A stretch of 6,298 nt of DNA from an uncultured Elusimicrobia bacterium (GTDB taxonomy: Bacteria > Elusimicrobiota > Endomicrobiia > Endomicrobiales > Endomicrobiaceae). Each line of letters starts with the position of its first letter. The first letter of the stretch is position 1. The translations under genes were made by a program, and so were the position numbers. The DNA is taken from contig CALGGE010000069.1 in NCBI GenBank assembly GCA_937916125.1, positions 1 to 6,298 of the forward strand, written 5' to 3'. Positions 5,642-6,298 of this stretch are shown here, piece by piece. Under the pieces are notes generated by a model. That model was not told the origin of the DNA. It did no database searches and saw only the letters and a list, made by a program, of their open reading frames with translations.

Positions 5642-6041
5642 AAATAAGATTAATTCCGTTGAATGATATTTTTCTGCTAACTCTATCTTTTACTCCTACT
5701 ACTCTCCCGGTAGGGATTTGCGTTGTTTTTCCTGTATTGTATAATTGTTGAGCTGCAGTAGGATAAATTTTCACACCTAATTTTCTTAGAGCCTGTCTTC
5801 CTGCAGAAATAATTCCACCTTCGGGTATATAAGAATTTGATATATTAGAAAATTTTGCTTTGGCATAAACTCCTTTACCTATATGTATCAAAACATTATC
5901 GGAAACAAGCTTTCTTAATGCTCTTAAAATTTGATCTTTATCTGTACTTAAATTATAAAAATCGGACAGAACAAAAGACAAATCTTTTGACCTAATTATC
6001 TTTTTGTAGATTTTTAAAATTAAACTTTTCCTTCTATACAT
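5628..6041 (-). CDS. abiEi: AbiEi-type antitoxin (DUF6088 family)
   Basis: A 137-residue protein in which an N-terminal winged helix-turn-helix is clear: LILKIYKKIIRSKDLSFVLSDF (7-28 from this start), the recognition region ILRALRKLV (38-46) and the wing LIHIGKGVYAKAKF (51-64). The C-terminal part (IPEGGIISAG... to IPTGRVVGVKDRVSRKI) is the short DUF6088-type antitoxin region, shorter than long AbiEi proteins. Known role: binds inverted repeats in its own promoter and counteracts AbiEii without a stable complex (type IV). A GTG at 6059 would add six residues but has no ribosome site. The ATG at 6041 is preceded by AAAAGAG and fits family N-termini better, so I prefer it. It leads the operon and overlaps abiEii by 14 bp. 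Confidence 0.88.
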   Translation of the reverse strand: MYRRKSLILKIYKKIIRSKDLSFVLSDFYNLSTDKDQILRALRKLVSDNVLIHIGKGVYAKAKFSNISNSYIPEGGIISAGRQALRKLGVKIYPTAAQQLYNTGKTTQIPTGRVVGVKDRVSRKISFNGINLIYEKV

Positions 6042-6100
6042 TATTTTCTCTTTTACCACATTTTATTGCTACAAAAACACGACACTTATTCGTCATAGAA

Positions 6101-6129
6101 ATTATACTATATGGCAATAAAAAAGTCAA
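6101..6129 (-). promoter_or_regulatory. abiEi-abiEii promoter
   Basis: On the minus strand -35 TTGACT (6124-6129) and a perfect -10 TATAAT (6101-6106) are spaced by exactly 17 bases, the best promoter in the window. The predicted start near 6094 leaves about 50 bases of leader before the ATG at 6041. That leader contains the partly symmetric CGACACTTATTCGTC (6080-6094), a possible AbiEi contact site. Confidence 0.78.
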
Positions 6130-6151
6130 TAAAAAACACTGTTTTTGAATC

Positions 6152-6260
6152 AGTTGAATAGTTGAAAGGTTTGGCATACCGAAATTCGTAATCGGGAATC
6201 TCGTCGTTGTCGTTGCCGTTTCAACTATTCAACTCTTCAACTATTCAACTTTTCAACTGT
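6152..6260. repeat. inverted and tandem TCAACTNT repeat, copy 3
   Basis: AGTTGAATAGTTGAAA (6152-6167) is a perfect 16-bp inverted match to 6219-6234. The right arm starts a run of five TCAACTNT units (6221-6260) preceded by TTGCCG (6213-6218), as in copies 1 and 2. Between the arms are 51 bases, including GTCGTTGTCGTT. The arms could extrude a cruciform. There is no coding content. Confidence 0.78.
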
Positions 6261-6298
6261 CTTTCTGTCATGCTGAGCTTGTCGAAGCATCTCGTCGT
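6261..6298 (+). repeat. REP-like palindromic element, partial
   Basis: TGTCATGCTGAGCTTGTCGA begins at 6267, continuing to GCATC. It contains ATGCT (6270-6274) paired with AGCAT (6286-6290), and alternatively GCTT (6277-6280) with AAGC (6285-6288). Elements of this wording are scattered between genes in several bacterial groups. The last ten bases, ATCTCGTCGT, repeat 6198-6207, so the repeat cluster probably continues past the window edge. Confidence 0.6.

Noticed and set aside
5628..6059. GTG start of abiEi at 6059
   Set aside because: No ribosome site precedes it, and family members begin close to the ATG at 6041, which has AAAAGAG upstream.
6153..6233. Integron attC site formed by GTTGAAT ... 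ATTCAAC
   Set aside because: attC sites begin with RYYYAAC and end with GTTRRRY; here the order is reversed, and no integrase is present.

Overview
The window is an AT-rich stretch that carries four complete two-gene toxin-antitoxin (TA) modules in a row. All eight genes are on the minus strand. Reading in the direction of transcription (right to left) they are: an AbiEi/AbiEii type IV module (about 6041-4730), a RelE-like toxin with an HI1420-type antidote (4395-3721), a Panacea-domain antitoxin with a RelE/ParE-like toxin (3200-2023), and a HipB/HipA kinase module (1742-121). There are no transposase, integrase, housekeeping, tRNA, rRNA or CRISPR features. It reads as a TA or defence island built by stacking independent modules.

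The host cannot be named. Several genes have clear Shine-Dalgarno sequences (AGGAGG before panA, AAGGGGG before the HI1420-type antidote). The promoters are of the sigma-70 kind (TTGACA-17-TACAAT; TTGACT-17-TATAAT). Both argue against Bacteroidetes and fit a low-GC spirochaete (for example Treponema-like), Firmicutes or Fusobacteria. The mosaic repeats built from TCAACTNT, ATTGTAC and TGTCATGCTGAGCTTG resemble repeats I associate with treponemes and some other genomes, but this is only an impression. hipBA is visibly less AT-rich than the other modules (22 of 60 G/C at 781-840 against 11 of 60 at 4921-4980), so the modules probably have different origins.

Layout. 1-101: mosaic tandem repeat. 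121-1742: hipA and hipB with a 4-bp ATGA overlap. 1743-2022: hipBA promoter and operator, then a second copy of the TTGCCG/TCAACTNT repeat, so hipBA is bracketed by direct repeats. 2023-3200: toxin and Panacea antitoxin, with promoter at 3224-3252. 3267-3720: a G-rich patch, one copy of an ACCAA-N5-TTGGT repeat, a decayed plus-strand coding fragment, and a perfect 30-bp palindrome that probably terminates the next module. 3721-4395: antidote and toxin. 4411-4729: promoter plus a degenerate 48-bp tandem array of the same ACCAA/TTGGT repeat. 4730-6041: abiEii and abiEi with a 14-bp overlap, promoter at 6101-6129. 6152-6298: inverted and tandem TCAACTNT repeats and a REP-like palindrome.

Each module looks self-contained, with its own promoter and antitoxin. 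Two features tie modules together: hipBA and the Panacea module share promoter sequence blocks, and the ACCAA/TTGGT repeat family lies upstream of both the Panacea and HI1419/HI1420-like modules. The TCAACTNT repeats at both window edges and between the first two modules are possible sites for gain or loss by recombination.
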